A DNA stretch of 64,000 bases from Lojkania enalia (GCA_010094045.1 ML986598.1:124001-188000); one strand, 5' to 3'. Shown: positions 51,741-63,987, numbered from the stretch's first letter. The notes: a model not told the origin generated them from the letters alone. Numbers and translations are program-made.

Positions 51741-52258
51741 AACATTGAAACAACTAAGGAGTATCATTGCATGGTACGGTAGCACCTGTGGGACCGGGTG
51801 CGGAGTATATTTCAGCGGCATTTAGAGGATCGCCTTGGATTCATTCCCAACAGCATTAATGAGATACCCTGTTTCAACCAATTCCAGATGAAAATCGTCC
51901 AGCAATAGACATGGGACTTTTATAGATCATTCATACTAATTTAGCTCTGCTTTCGTTATGGGTGTTCGCTGAAGAGAATACCGGAATATCATTGTGGCTC
52001 TCAATAACGTATTCAATAAGTCCTAGCGTGCTGAATACTCACTCTGCATGACCTCTGCAAGATAAGAGCAGCTTGTGTATTGAACAGTTCCCATTTTTGT
52101 TGATCATGCAACCATAAAAGAGGTGTTTATTCGCCTAGAAGACCGATACATGCCAGAGCCCTCCAGACCCTCCAGGAAATACCTGCCACATGAAAACTCC
52201 TCCGCACCATGCACACTCTTTCTGAATTCGATGCACTCCAATTATTGTCCGCACCACT
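51741..52258. other. Convergent 3' flanks
   Basis: Spacer between the convergent coiled-coil gene and RPS5; nothing recognised. Confidence 0.4.
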
Positions 52259-53130
52259 TTACCGATTGCTCTTCGCCACACGCTCCAACTCGTCCTTCTT
52301 CTTGATAGCGTACGAGTTGCTGCTTCCCTTCGCAGCGTTAATGAGCTCTTCAGCCAAGCACTCAGCAATGCTCTTGACGTTTCGGAACGAAGCTTCGCGG
52401 GCACCGATGGTGAGGAGGGCAATGGCCTGGTTGACACGGCGGAGAGGAGACACATCGACGGCCTGACGACGGACGGTACCGGCAGAACCAATACGGGTGC
52501 TATCTTCACGAGGACCGCAGTTGACGATAGCGTCAACGGCAACCTGGATAGGGTTCTGATCGGTCATGATGTGGATCTGGGATATAAAATTAGCACACGT
52601 TCGCATATCCAACCTATTGACAACTCCAAAAAAAAAAAATCCGCCCGAATCCACATTATTTCTATGAAATCGATATATCGATCGGGAAAACGTACAATCT
52701 CGAAAGCGTGGGCAACAATTCGGACAGCCATGAGCTTCTTGCCGTTGTTGCGGCCGTTCATCATGAGCGAATTGGTGAGACGCTCAATGATAGGGCACTG
52801 AGCTTTCCTGAAGCGCTTGACAGCATATCGGCCGGCGGAGTGTGAGATGTAGACGGGGGTTCGGATCTGGATGTAGTCGCTGCAAGAAAGATAAAAGTTA
52901 GCGCGTGCTCAATCCTGGTTCCAATGCACGTATCCAAGACAACTCAGTAGTACTGAAACGGCTATAAACGTGACAGAGGCGATGCCGTACGTGAGAGAGA
53001 TATCCCTAATCTCTACATCCTCGTAGCTCCACTTGTTGAACAGCTTGACGCTACCAATCTCCTGGGTGACGTCCTTGGGGAGAACGAGGAAACCGGAGGG
53101 ACTCTCGACTTCGATTTCGCCGTCAGACAT
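52259..53130 (-). CDS. rps5: 40S ribosomal protein S5 (uS7)
   Basis: Three exons (53130-52991, 52879-52696, 52576-52259; introns 111 and 119 nt, longer than usual here, as is common in ribosomal-protein genes) give 213 aa, the normal fungal length. After a short acidic N-terminus come [118 protein letters not shown] and the C-terminus [14 protein letters not shown]. All match eukaryotic uS7, which binds the 3' major domain of 18S rRNA at the mRNA exit channel near the E site of the small subunit. This is the most strongly conserved gene of the window and a good anchor for placing the species. Confidence 0.97.
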
Positions 53131-53770
53131 GATTGCGACTTTTCTGGGAGACGACTTGGATCGAGAGGGGTGGGTTGAGGTGTCGTGGCGGGTCGTCGTG
53201 CGGTCCTGAAATCGAGGAAAGTGCGATGCGAATATGGATTTCTGTGGCCTGCTCGCTTAGAGTACTAGTGGCTTGGCGCAGAGAACTGTAGGGAAGTACA
53301 CCAAGACGAACACGCCGTTGACAAACCATCATATATTATTGAATAGGCGAAAGTTCTACATCCTGCGGTACATCTATATTCCTCATCCTATCTCTCTTCA
53401 AAAGTATTCGCAGAGTGAGGGAGATTGTAGCAGGAAAATACCTAGTCTACAACTATCACGGAAACATTCTCCAAATCTGTCTCATGCATACGAGCGGTTC
53501 TTCCATAATCATATTTTAATACTATTAGCCAAACTATAAGCTACGACCCATCTAGCCAAGCCAGGGTGAAGTGAAACCGCAATCCGAAGTAGAGGTATAA
53601 CGCCGGAGAAAGACGACATCGTCGCTACCCAACACCGAGCAATGCCGCTAACCCATTCCATGGAGTCCCAGCCCCAAGACACAGAGAGGAAATCGCACAA
53701 TCTTTACAATGTCAGCGCAAGCCGTTTATCACGAGAACCTTGAATGCGGAGCTTCCCGCTCCTTCGATTG
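53131..53770. other. Promoter of rps5 and 3' flank of the coiled-coil gene
   Basis: About 640 bases with no coding sequence recognised; contains the rps5 leader and promoter. Confidence 0.4.
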
Positions 53771-55921
53771 TCATCGGCGTACTCTTGCAACTGGTGCACT
53801 AATATCCCTCCGTTCTTTGAGACCCTCCATCATCTGCTTCCTCGGGGTACCATGACCAGCTGCCATACTCCTTGCCCTTCCCCTTCGCTGGCGAATTGCC
53901 TCGAGCGCTGCCTCCCTATCAAATGGGAGCTTGTTCAGGGCAATCTCTCCTAGAATATTGGATTGAGCGTCGCTTGGCGCGTGGGCGATGGTCGAAGGTG
54001 TGAGCGGATGATCTGCGGTCTTTGTAACTGGAGTCATAGGCGAGAAATGGAGAGGAATAGTGGTTGTAGTCGTAATCGTGCGGGTCAACCACTGAGCCGG
54101 TGTTGCTGGACCTGGTGGACTATGAAGAGGCGTCTGGGGCCCAGAGTTCTCCTCGTCGCTCTCGGCAACATCATCCTCATGAATGATAATGTTGCTTGAA
54201 ACAGATTCCGGCTTTACTACAATTTCCTTTTCCTTCACATCTTCTTCTGGTTCCTGGGCCATAGAACACAATGGTGGAGAGGTAGCCTCCGTGCGAATAA
54301 CATTATTATTGATGTCCGGCGTCCACGGAGAGGATTCTGCAACTACCTCTGTAATGGAAGACAGTCCAAGACAAGACTGAGTAGCCGGAGTAGCGGCAAG
54401 TGTAGAAGGTGCGGTCTTGACAGGTGATGGAACTGAACGGAACGTCCCAGAGGTTGGTGAGAAGGCCATTACTGGCTCTGGTAGCCCGCTCACCGGAGGT
54501 TCTGGGAACATCGATGTATCAACATCCTGGACTACTCCATCTTGGAGTGGCTCCACGAGTGGAATGGAAGGACTCTCATCATCAATTGGCTCTTGCTTGA
54601 TTTCTATATCTTCCATCGGGTCATCACTATGGTCGCTTGCTGGCGGTGTCATGATGGGGACAGAAGCTTTGATGCGCTCCATCTCCGCAGAAAAGCTGTC
54701 GTCGCGGACATACTGGGTGCCTTTAAGATCTGCGAGGCGGCAAGAGCAGCATTGAAATTGACATTCCATCTTCATGAATTCGATTTGATCTTGCGCACGC
54801 TCACGAAGGCGCTTCTCAGTCGCAAGCTCCTGCTGAGCGAGCTTGAGCTCCACTACGGCCTTCTTAGGCGCTACATTCTCCTTGTCTTCTTCATCGCGGT
54901 CGGGTGTACGTTGCTTACGGGGCGAGCGAACTGGCGACGCAAACTCGTCGTGCTCCTCGGTCGTGGTTCCTGGAAGTGGTATGCATCCCTCTGCGGCAAT
55001 ACGCAGCACCTCCTCTTCCTTGAGACTCGTCTTCAACGCATCGCGTTCTACTTCAATCAGTCTCAACTTGTCCTGCAATGTCTGAATCTCCTCGCCTAGA
55101 CGGTCGATAGTGCCCTCTAGCTCCACCTGCAACCCATACACTTGATTCTTGTACTTCTCTGCTTCTCCAGTCTGGAACTTGAGGTCGGATTCCTTGAGTC
55201 GCACGGTGCGTTCCAGGCTCGAGATCTTGGCGGTGAAAGTTGGAATAGCGCCCTCAGCCTTTTGCTTCTCTGCAAATAGTTCCTTGATCTTCTTGCTCTG
55301 TGACTCTGCAGCCACTTTAATTGCCTTGTATTTGGTGCTCAGTTCGCGCTGACAGTCCCGTTAGTGTTTTCCGAATCGTGAAATCTTTGGTCAACTCACA
55401 GCAATATTCTCAGTATGTTTCCTCTTCTCGTTCTCTTTCTTCAAAGCACTATCCCATTTTTTGATAGCCTCGCGGTGATCCTGCCGCTCCTTGTCCCAAA
55501 GCTCCTTTGGGATAGTGTTCTCGTTCGCCTCCCGTGCCCTCTTAAGTTCGCTCTTCAGCTCCTCGAGCCGAATCTCGTAGCGGCCAAATGCTTGCTGGTG
55601 CTTGTTTTCCAGATCGGCGACTTCTTTTGCATGTTTCATCTTCTGCTTTTGTAAAGCTTGCATATACTTGGCCTGAGCGTCCTTGAAGTCCTTAACCTCG
55701 AGGTTCTCGAACATAGCTGCAAGACCGTGAACAGACACATCGGAGTCATTCCTCCTATGCGAAAGTGCCCGGGTCGGTGCAGAGCGCAGGTCTGGCAATG
55801 AAGGTGAAGAGGGCGCAGGGCCGCTGTATGGGGGTTTTGTGCCGGCAACGCGCTCAGGACTGACGGCAAAAACGGGCATGCCTGGCGACATGGGAAACTT
55901 GGCGGGTGAAGGGGGATCCAT
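53771..55921 (-). CDS. Long coiled-coil protein, Ser/Pro-rich, function unknown
   Basis: At least two exons (55921-55400 and 55348-53771, intron 51 nt, phase 0) give 699 aa from the first in-frame ATG (MDPPSPAKFPMSPGMPVFAV). The conserved-looking frame continues 5' of this ATG to an intron acceptor at 55979-55981 (reading TNTNYNTAKLAKLKDSPIP). A short first exon, for example from ATG 56140 with donor at 56092, may therefore exist and add ~35 residues. Residues ~60-330 are a long coiled coil (FKDAQAKYMQALQKQKMKHA; LERTVRLKESDLKFQTGEAE) followed by a Cys-bearing block FQCCSCRLADLKGTQYVRDD. The remainder is Pro/Ser/Thr-rich and disordered, ending in a basic segment AALEAIRQRRGRARSMAAGH and ISAPVARVRR. 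This suggests a cytoskeletal, septal or spindle-pole scaffold, but no family is recognised. Confidence 0.75.
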
Positions 55922-57868
55922 TGGGATCGGAGAATCCTTGAGTTTCGCCAACTTTGCGGTGTTGTAATTGGTGTTAGTCTAAATATGTTTGCGGTCGAAA
56001 GTATATGCAGGTGGTTGAGGAAGCAGCGTGTGCTGTCGTACACCTCAGGCAGAGCCGAGCTTGGACGTAAACAAACCTAATCCCTACGCTACCCATGCTC
56101 TGGCAACGCGCACGGGCCAACCGTGGCCTTGCAACGCCATTTCTCCACTCTCAACAGCTTGACCGTAGACATACTTAGGCGAGGCTTCTCAAGAGTTCGG
56201 TAGCGCTAGTACGTAATTATGGGGTAGATAGATGGCCGTCTTGCCGCTCGCGAGCGATGACACGACTTGGGATTGGGCAGAATTTGACACACAATTTTCC
56301 CTAAGCCCGGGCATTATCGCGGATTACAAGCTATTTCTTACGGCGCTATCATCTCGATAGGAAGTAAGCTTTCAGTGCCAATTGACTATCCCTTACATTT
56401 TCTGAATGCTCTCCTTTTTGCCCATCTCGCAATCTATTCTAAATTATGCCATTTCCATCAGCACAATAGCACTATTCCTTTCAAATCCAGACGTCGTCTG
56501 AATTCTAGACCAGATTCTTGTTCTACACTTGACACAGGATATATAGAAGACTTTACGGAAGGCCTTCTCAATGCTGATTTGGTTCATGTAGATAGGTTGC
56601 TGATACGAATTGATATGTTATAGCCATGCCATACCTGCCATAAAAACTGAGGCTCTGGGCTTGTAGATGAACTGCTTCTAAGTATCGAGTGTCCAAGGAG
56701 ATACTTACATTAACACCGCTATATAAATGCAAACTTGATAGTTAGTGTTAGTACGGGAATGAAATGCTTCTCGATGAATAAGTATAATCAAAAATTGAGA
56801 AACAAACTTATTGCATTGTAGACCGCAACGAGAACCTTATATAGGGAGAAAAGTCAATAATAAGCTTCCAAATATCGATGTCGTAGACAATCCCTTCGGT
56901 ATCTAATAGGATTTTCCAAACTCGGCGTTAGATATTAAAACATAAGAGACCACCATACGATGTTTAGCAGTAGCCGAGTACCCTTATCATCTCTCTTTCC
57001 TGTCTAACTAACCCTACTACCTGCTTAGATTTTACCCTATAACAATTTCCAATTCCAAGTACTGAAAATCGACGACCAATTCTTAAAATAAGAACGTGCA
57101 AAATCTAAATTCTGAAGCCGGCAAAGAGCGGTAAGGAATAGCAACCCTAATCTATGTGGTGACCGTAGACGTAGAATTTGTTTCAGGGCGTTTGGAATGC
57201 GTTCCCCAAGAAAGGATTGAGGAGGACTGGTATATTGTTTTTGATGAACGTGAATATACAGTAGCTTTGGGGCCCTCAAGTATAACGAATGAGGGACCTA
57301 TCTCCGTCGAAAAACATCTCTATTAGGTAGCCTTGGTGCCTGCTCAAGGCTTACCTAATAACCATTCTAGAATGTCAAGAAATTGGAATCGACATTCGAT
57401 TTCGAGAACAACAGTATCAAATTTACACACTAGAGCCTGCAAAAGTTGGAATGGTCCTGTAGAGTATACTAAATATGAGCGACCTCGTAGTGTTATACCT
57501 AGCCACCCTCTCCCGAGATCTTCACCTTACGGAGGGTACAAGACCCCAAGCATGGCACCTAAACAAGTAAACATGGGCCCTCTTCACCCCTCTGCTTATC
57601 AACCAACAACGCTATAGCACGTTCAACTACCTTTAAGTACTTAATGGCCTTTCACCTCTATCGAGTAACCCGTCTTGACGTGTCAACGCGGACCCCTTAC
57701 AAATATTTCTATCTCACCTTTCGCATTTGCCCCCCTCGCTCTCTCTTCCATACGTCCTTCTATCTTGTTCCTACTACACCTACTTCTTTTCTCTACATTC
57801 ATATACCTATATTTCTTATAGTAGTCTGCCTATCAAATAGACCTTCGCACCACCCCCAGCTGCCGAAG
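55922..57868. other. AT-rich gene-free stretch
   Basis: About 1.9 kb. The first part may include the 5' exon of the coiled-coil gene (see there). The rest (56.4-57.6 kb) is AT-rich with short ORFs and no recognisable gene, and borders the RIP-like J-domain pseudogene; it may be the decayed flank of the same duplicated unit. Confidence 0.4.
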
Positions 57869-58680
57869 ATGCCCAGTAACGCTCCCACCGAGCCAGAGAC
57901 CTCGGCATCAGCTCAGCCGTAACCGCCGCTGAGATTAAACAGGCATTCTGTAATCTTGCACTGCTCTACCGGCCGGAAAAGAAGGCGCCCGGTTAGGAGA
58001 TTGATGCAGGCGAATTTCGCCCAGTAAGTTTTCATGGTGCGCGTTACCGGATCGGAGGTAGGAATGACGGTGGATGGATGGGCTCGTGGGGTATTTGATA
58101 CGCTCTGCCGTAGGGAGGGGAGGGGTATAATTAGCATTATTCCAAGATCAAGATATAGTGGGCTGAATACCGGATTGCCGTCAAGCTCAGAAGATTAAGG
58201 AACGGAAGAGACGCAAAGAAGGCGGAGGCCGCGGCAGCGGCAGAACAGAAGCGCCGTGTAGCCGAGAAACGTCAATAAGACGAAGGGCAGACTGAAGCTC
58301 AACCTAAGAGGGAGTGAATTGCTGGAGAACGCTCTCGCAAGACTACTAAGCGAGCATAGGAAGAGCAAGCTATTGTAGCCAAGGAGTGTTTGAGGAAGTT
58401 GAGAGTGCTCACGCAAGGCTACACGGGGCTTAGGAGCAGCAAGAAAATTAGGCTAAAGAGCGAATTGCCCGCGACGAAGTAGCCCGAAGGGCACAGAAGC
58501 GAGCTCAAAAGGCCACCGAAGAGTAAAAGAGGCGAAAGCGTGAACGCAAGGCCGAAAACTGCTCCAGAGAAGCTGTCGAGCAAGCAAGAAGAGGATATGA
58601 GAAGGTAGCGAAGATCCGCATGGCGAGAGCTTAGGCAAGAGAAGTTCATGATGAGCATGTAGAAGAGCTGGCCACTGTTG
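57869..58680 (+). pseudogene. J-domain plus coiled-coil (DnaJ-type) pseudogene with RIP-like stops
   Basis: An ATG (57869) opens MPSNAPTEPETSASA. One base out of frame, from 57919, comes VTAAEIKQAFCNLALLYRPE, KKAPG, stop, EIDAGEFRP, closely resembling helices II-III of a J domain with the HPD motif replaced by RPE. A GTAAGT donor follows. The same frame resumes with KI, stop (58156), WAEYRIAV and a Lys/Glu/Ala/Arg-rich coil (AKKAEAAAAAEQKRRVAEKR). It is broken by TAA 58276, TGA 58315 and TAG 58357, and after a frame change by TAG 58431, TAG 58449, TAA 58524 and TAG 58632. The text downstream (ARDEVARRAQKRAQKA) is still coil-like. Most stops are TAG/TAA and restore to Gln by a T-to-C change, i.e. 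former CpA sites, as made by repeat-induced point mutation. Confidence 0.7.
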
Positions 58681-59694
58681 GACAAGACTATTCGTTAATA
58701 CTCCTTCCGCTGTCCTAGTAGGGATGTAATCGGTTGCGGCCTGTGTAAGAACAAGCTGTCTTTTCACTTTCCGAATACGCCCTTCCATGTCTTAGGATGA
58801 CAGACCAAACGGGGGGGCATGTAGGTGGTAGGGAAGGGAAGAAAGGAAAGAAACAAGGAAAATGTGAACTAAGAGGATGCCAAAGAGCTCCAAAGGTTCT
58901 CGGTTCACGTTTCGTTTCGAAGGGCTTGTCGAGGAGTGATATTCAGTCCCTAGACATCTCCTAAAAGTGATGATGTTGGGATTGTCTAATGACATTGGAA
59001 GAAAATGGCGAAACGAATCGGGGTTCGGAGTACGTTGTTGACTCCTTTGCGATAATATCGTATCGTAGTCTGGTAACTGTGCAACAACGAGCTTCCGTAC
59101 TACTCATCTAAGTGAAGATAACTATTCAGTAGTGGTCGAGGACGATTCCGTTCTATTTTTAGCTTCGGGTATGCAGTAAGTAGTTCATAGATAGAAATTC
59201 CAGGCCCTCGACCAAATTCCCTACCTGTCCACCTGCACCCTCTATATCTGCACCTCTCACAAGTACCACGCTGCACCGCCATACTCGCAACACACCGCGG
59301 CCCAAACTTGCCCTATAAAACCTAGCCTCGCACGTGGAAATTAGCTTGTACCGTTCCAACAATCAATCTGCGTCGCATGAAGAAAAAAGCTTGGCGCAAC
59401 CTCCATCAAAAAAAGTATACCCCACTGTGATCCGGCACCCCCGGTCTGAACGAAGAGAGAAATGAATAATGCCTGGGTATTTACCAAAAAATCTAATGCC
59501 CGCAAAGCGATATACAACGAAAACTCCAGGTCCCGCTCATCCATGCCGATTCGAAAGCAAGTCACAGAGATTTTACAATAGTACATCGTACATATTCCCA
59601 CTCCAAAAAAAAAAAAAAAATGAAGAATGAAAATGAAGCGGAACAGACCCGACACAAAACAAGACAAAGCGAGAGGAGAGAAGATGGCGAGACT
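58681..59694. other. Intergenic
   Basis: About 1 kb with an A-run near 59606-59620 and no gene recognised. It includes the 3' flank of the GT25 gene. Confidence 0.4.
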
Positions 59695-60959
59695 CTACCG
59701 CCGCTGCTCGTCAATCGTCTTCCAATAATTCTTGACCATAAACTCCTCTTGCATGTACTTCCGTATGCTTTTCTTCAACCCAATGCTCTTCCCATCCATA
59801 TTCCCCTTCGTGCTAACCGGCTTCGCGTTCATTCCAGCGTCATTATCGCTATCCTGCGCGCCACCAATTCTCCACGTCACAAATGTCGGCGGCGTTAGCG
59901 TGTAGCCACTGAGCACGCCTTCCTCGGTGCGAAACGCGATCTCGAGGTCGACAGGGTTGCCGAACGGTCGCCAGCCGCCGATCTGGTACAGCATGCGCAT
60001 GGCCCCGAGGCGTGAGACGCCATAACCTAACAAGCACAGCGGCTCGTACGTGGGCGCGATGACCCGTTGGCCCTCGCTCTCAGACATGTTCCAGTAGTTC
60101 TTGAACTCCTTTTGCGTCCAGTCTTGCAGTTGGTTGATTTTGGGGGCGTGCGGGTCGGCGTAGGATTGCATAAGGTCGAGGCGGGCGGCGTTGGGCTTGC
60201 CTCCACAGGAGCCGACGAAGATTTCGTCCCAATCGCAGCCTAGGGACTAAGTTAGTAGGAGAGATCGCTTAAGGGTGGGATGGATGTTTTACCGTAGGGG
60301 CAGTCCTCGTCCCAGCCCTTTTCGACGTCCTTGCCCCAGCGGATCGTGTTATTGTACTTAAGTTGCCAGTTAAAGTTGCCCATGATCTCTTTGATGTTGA
60401 CGTCGAAGTCGACATCGTCTTCGATGACGAGGGCAGACTGGATATTGTTGTCTATGATGTATCGCCAGACGTTGGCGTGGGCTCTCCAAATTCCCAGAGG
60501 CGCGGTTCCGGTCATGTCATTGGGTCCGATGTGCGGTGGCATGGCCTTGGGATGGATCTCATCGGGTTTTACCTGTGCGTGTCGAAGTTAGCGGTCGCTC
60601 TGGTATTTGTGGTGGGAGAGATGTACCCCTGGGATCATGGTGAGCTTCAGGCCCGCGATGGCAGCGATGAGGGCGAGAGCATCCTGCCGATCCGTCCGGT
60701 GGGGCATAGAGAGGTAGATAATCTCCTGGAAATCGAGCGTCGCATTTGCGGGCTTGGGTTCCGGAGGTGTTCTCGAGCCAAAAGGAAAGGAGGGTGATTT
60801 GGATGTATCACCACCTGTCGGAATCTTCACATGGTCGGATATGCCAGTGTCCCTGAGAGCGCCAGATCCGAAGTGGCTGATGGTGAAGAAGAGTGTCAAG
60901 ATGACGGTCGAGGCGACGAGCACCTGGATGATGCGGATGCCCTGGACTGTGAGTTGCAT
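59695..60959 (-). CDS. Glycosyltransferase family 25 (LPS-biosynthesis-like), type II membrane protein
   Basis: Three exons (60959-60627, 60572-60293, 60239-59695; introns 54 and 53 nt) give 385 aa. The N-terminus has an uncleaved signal anchor (IIQVLVASTVILTLFFTISH, residues ~10-29), giving a lumenal catalytic domain. The domain begins FQEIIYLSMPHRTDRQDALA, typical of GT25, and contains the metal-binding acidic motif SALVIEDDVDFDVNIKEIMG (EDDVD). Further blocks are GTAPLGIWRAHANVWRYII, CDWDEIFVGSCGGKPNAARL, EPLCLLGYGVSRLGAMRMLY and PVDLEIAFRTEEGVLSGYTL. GT25 enzymes are usually galactosyltransferases using UDP-galactose; the fungal members are uncharacterised and probably act in the Golgi on glycoproteins or glycolipids. 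The C-terminal tail is basic. Splice phases and family pattern agree. Confidence 0.86.
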
Positions 60960-62757
60960 GTTGGCGGTTCACGAAATCACGAACGTTGCAAGCCATAGCG
61001 GCGGGCGACCCTGAGGCCTATATAAAGATATGCGCAATCTGGCACAGTCGCAAGGGTGGCGCGGGCTGAAAGCGGGACTGGGGAGGGGGGGGGGGCAACG
61101 CTCCTTTGTGCTGCCCTTTTGCATTCTTAGCGCCTTTACAGTCAGAGCCAGTAAGCCCAAGCATGCGGCGAAGCCCCGAAATAGCAGGCTGCCTCACGCT
61201 TTTGGAGCAGTTTGTTCTCGGGTGATTTCACGTGTACACTGTAGTCTGGAGAGCCGGGCGTATAACAGATAAGGGGCAGACGTGCTGCCGCATTAAAATT
61301 TGAGCGAGCCTTACCGAGCATTGTCGAGCCTTGTCATCAACCTGTCATGACCAGCGCAGCAACAAGGACAGAACGATTGCGGACCGGATTATTGGAGGTC
61401 TGGCCACCGCCCGCCTACACAAACCGACGTTGGACACGGGAGCATGCGCGCCCGGCTTCATCTCTCTTCGCGCGCCCCAGCCAATGACAGCACAGCAGGC
61501 CCTGTCCACAATTGCGATCAGCTGCCCGACGACAATGCGAAACCTTGGGCCAGCGGTCACTTCATCTCGTCTCCACCGCCTCTTGTACATACATATCCAC
61601 AGCTGTAGATGCCAGCGTGGTGCCAACGGGCGACGTCGACTTTCCGTGTGTCTCCAATATTACGCAGTAGAACACGGCGCTGAAACCGGACCCCAGAAAC
61701 CGGGAAGATGGACAGGAACAGAACAGAACAGACCGAGCGGCGATTTCAGAATACGGCCGCACAATTTGCTGCGTCTTCCGCCTGGGGACTAGATGGGGCT
61801 TGGCCTGCCCATCTCAATCCTTCCGTCATCATCCCTTGCTTATCGGAGGTCAACATTTCACCGTTTCAGTATGCTGCTGTCGTGAGAATATCAAGCATAT
61901 AAGCCTCCACATATCTGCAACGGCGGAGAGAGCGGGCTAAAAAAGAACGTGGTTTAATGTTCCATCAACCATTCGGTAGTCCAGGGAAACATGCAAGCAA
62001 TAGCCCTGAGAAGAGTAGTGAGAATTAGCCTGTTCCACACTTCGCCTGACACCGACTGCGAATATTTTGACCACGCTGTCTCCAGGGGTAAAATGATCCG
62101 CTATGTGCACATGCTAAAAAGGGGATGCCTTATCTTCCCATTGCAAAGCCTTATTGATGCCTTCACCGCCGCTAAGACGCAAATTGCGCTCGTTTGATAT
62201 TGACGGCCCAGTTTCATCCTCGGCACTCCGAGAGGCGCGGGCAGAAGTAGCGTAAGCGTCATTCCCGAAACATTCATAGCCTGTCCAGAGAACCTTATGC
62301 CGTGAATTGACAAACGTGTCCAGTGATGATATCATGGTAGAACAGAAGACCCGTCGAAACTTCTCGGAAAGTTCTCAGGTCTCCGGAGAGCTAGCTCAAG
62401 TAATTACCGCGAATCCCCCGAGTTTTCCTACCCAACAACCAGCGCATGATTATGTTGGGACCGTAGTGTAGGTAGTGCAATGGAAGAATAGACGACGCTG
62501 TAAACTATATCGAGGCAACAGTATTTCTGAAACTGTCCCCACGTTGGCATTGTCGAATTGAAATTCGATATCATGGCTCTAGACCTCCCATGTATCGCAA
62601 CTTTCCTTAAGCTCAAGCCACCCGTTCGAACCAGCACATTGAGTTTTCGGAGATTGGTCATGCATCCTCAAGCGGCCAAAGCTTGTGTGCTACTGTTGCA
62701 CAGGACGACTAAGCTCTGCGGAGCATTGTATCAGTAATAAACTCCTCTTTACTCCTA
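60960..62757. other. Intergenic
   Basis: About 1.8 kb between the GT25 start and the kinase 3' end. It carries a G-rich run near 61080-61094. No gene or repeat structure seen. Confidence 0.4.
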
Positions 62758-63987
62758 TCATCCATTCCCTTCAATATCGCAGACACAGGTTCTGAGATTC
62801 CAGGGCTCGAAAATGCGGATCTGGGCTGCGACGCGCTCTGCATCGGGCCTTTGTTCGCGATCCACCAACAACATGTTCGAGATGCAAACCCGAAAGAACT
62901 CGTCGTCCTTGAAAAAGGCGTCTATTTCAGCTAATTTTCGACCATATAGGAAGGACTGCTTAGAACCCATCGGGGGTTGGTTTCCCTTGGCTCCTTTCGC
63001 GTTGGGTTCATTGATGAGAAACTGATAATATTCATCGATGGACTTGCCACGAAGAACAGCTAGCATCTCCGAAAACACGGCACCAAGGGCAAACACATCA
63101 GTACCCCGTCCATGTCGATTTAGACTCTCCTCATTATTGACAACTTCCGGCGCAGCATACATGGCTGACGTTCGGGCTGGGTTTTCCGTGGACGTAGTTT
63201 GGCCTATCTGAAACTGAGAAGCCGAGCTGAAATCCGTGAAATAGATTGCACTTCTCCGGTGAATGATATTCGAAGGCTTAATATCTTGATGCCGCACTCC
63301 CATGCTGTGGATGTAGACAAGGGCGGAAGAAAGACATTTGAACCAATTCCGAATCCAATTCTTCCGATCCTCGATCCAGCCTACTGCTTGCGTGGTGGAT
63401 TGCTCCCCGACCATTTCTAGGAATGTTTTGAGATCCCGTTGCCCGACTGGAGCCATCAGAAGAGAGTAGAACTGTCGACCAGAATTCGGAATTTCACTGT
63501 AGCTGCCGATCATTTTGACAATGTGACAGTGAGTGAGGCTTTGGAGGACCCGGGCTTCTTGATTGATGATCTTCAGATATTGTTTCCGCTTGTAGTAGGG
63601 AATTTGGACACGCTTTCTAACGAAACTCTGGTGTTCAGGAGAGACCCGAACTTCTTCCACCACACCTAAAGACCCGTGTCCGAGGGAGTCGACGACTTGG
63701 AGAAGATTGGGATTAATATCCGGATAATCTTTGTGGCGGAAGGTCAAGCCGCACTCTCGAGCAATGTGCTCAATATCGTCCGAAGTCTCCAGTAATTGAT
63801 CAGATGTGGATTGCCTCGAGGTTGTGTGCGAATGCGTATTCTCAGACGTTGTCATGTCCAGAGGTGAAAGTGACAAGTCCCCTAAAACCATTGGCGGACT
63901 ACCATGGGCATTTGCCGAATCTACTAATGTGACGTTGTCCACAGAAGGGGATTTAAGACCCTCAATTGCGTCACTCGTTTCGTCCAT
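62758..63987 (-). CDS. Fungal serine/threonine protein kinase with a DFS motif
   Basis: Single exon of 409 aa; the ATG (63987-63985) lies 13 bases from the right edge, and no upstream extension can be checked. A ~90-residue Ser/Thr-rich N-terminus precedes the kinase domain: glycine loop SLGHGSLGVVEEV (102-113), candidate ATP Lys in VRKRV (residue 125), alpha-C Glu in NQEARVL (144), catalytic loop HQDIKPSNII (233-242), TDFSSA (251-256), APE (279-281) and GTDVFALGAVFSEML. Two canonical residues differ: HRD is HQD and DFG is DFS. The catalytic Asp, Lys and Asn are kept, so activity is likely. Such DFS/HxDIKP kinases form fungal-specific expansions with unknown partners. The first few bases to its right belong to its 5' leader. 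Confidence 0.83.
   Translation of the reverse strand: MDETSDAIEGLKSPSVDNVTLVDSANAHGSPPMVLGDLSLSPLDMTTSENTHSHTTSRQSTSDQLLETSDDIEHIARECGLTFRHKDYPDINPNLLQVVDSLGHGSLGVVEEVRVSPEHQSFVRKRVQIPYYKRKQYLKIINQEARVLQSLTHCHIVKMIGSYSEIPNSGRQFYSLLMAPVGQRDLKTFLEMVGEQSTTQAVGWIEDRKNWIRNWFKCLSSALVYIHSMGVRHQDIKPSNIIHRRSAIYFTDFSSASQFQIGQTTSTENPARTSAMYAAPEVVNNEESLNRHGRGTDVFALGAVFSEMLAVLRGKSIDEYYQFLINEPNAKGAKGNQPPMGSKQSFLYGRKLAEIDAFFKDDEFFRVCISNMLLVDREQRPDAERVAAQIRIFEPWNLRTCVCDIEGNG

Noticed and set aside
57644..57922. 92-codon ORF ending SASAQP
   Set aside because: Only its last 17 codons (from ATG 57869) match the start of the J-domain pseudogene; the upstream part is composition-biased non-coding text.
58195..58788. 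Leu/Ser-rich minus-strand ORFs
   Set aside because: They are reverse frames of the Lys/Glu/Ala-rich coiled-coil pseudogene on the plus strand.
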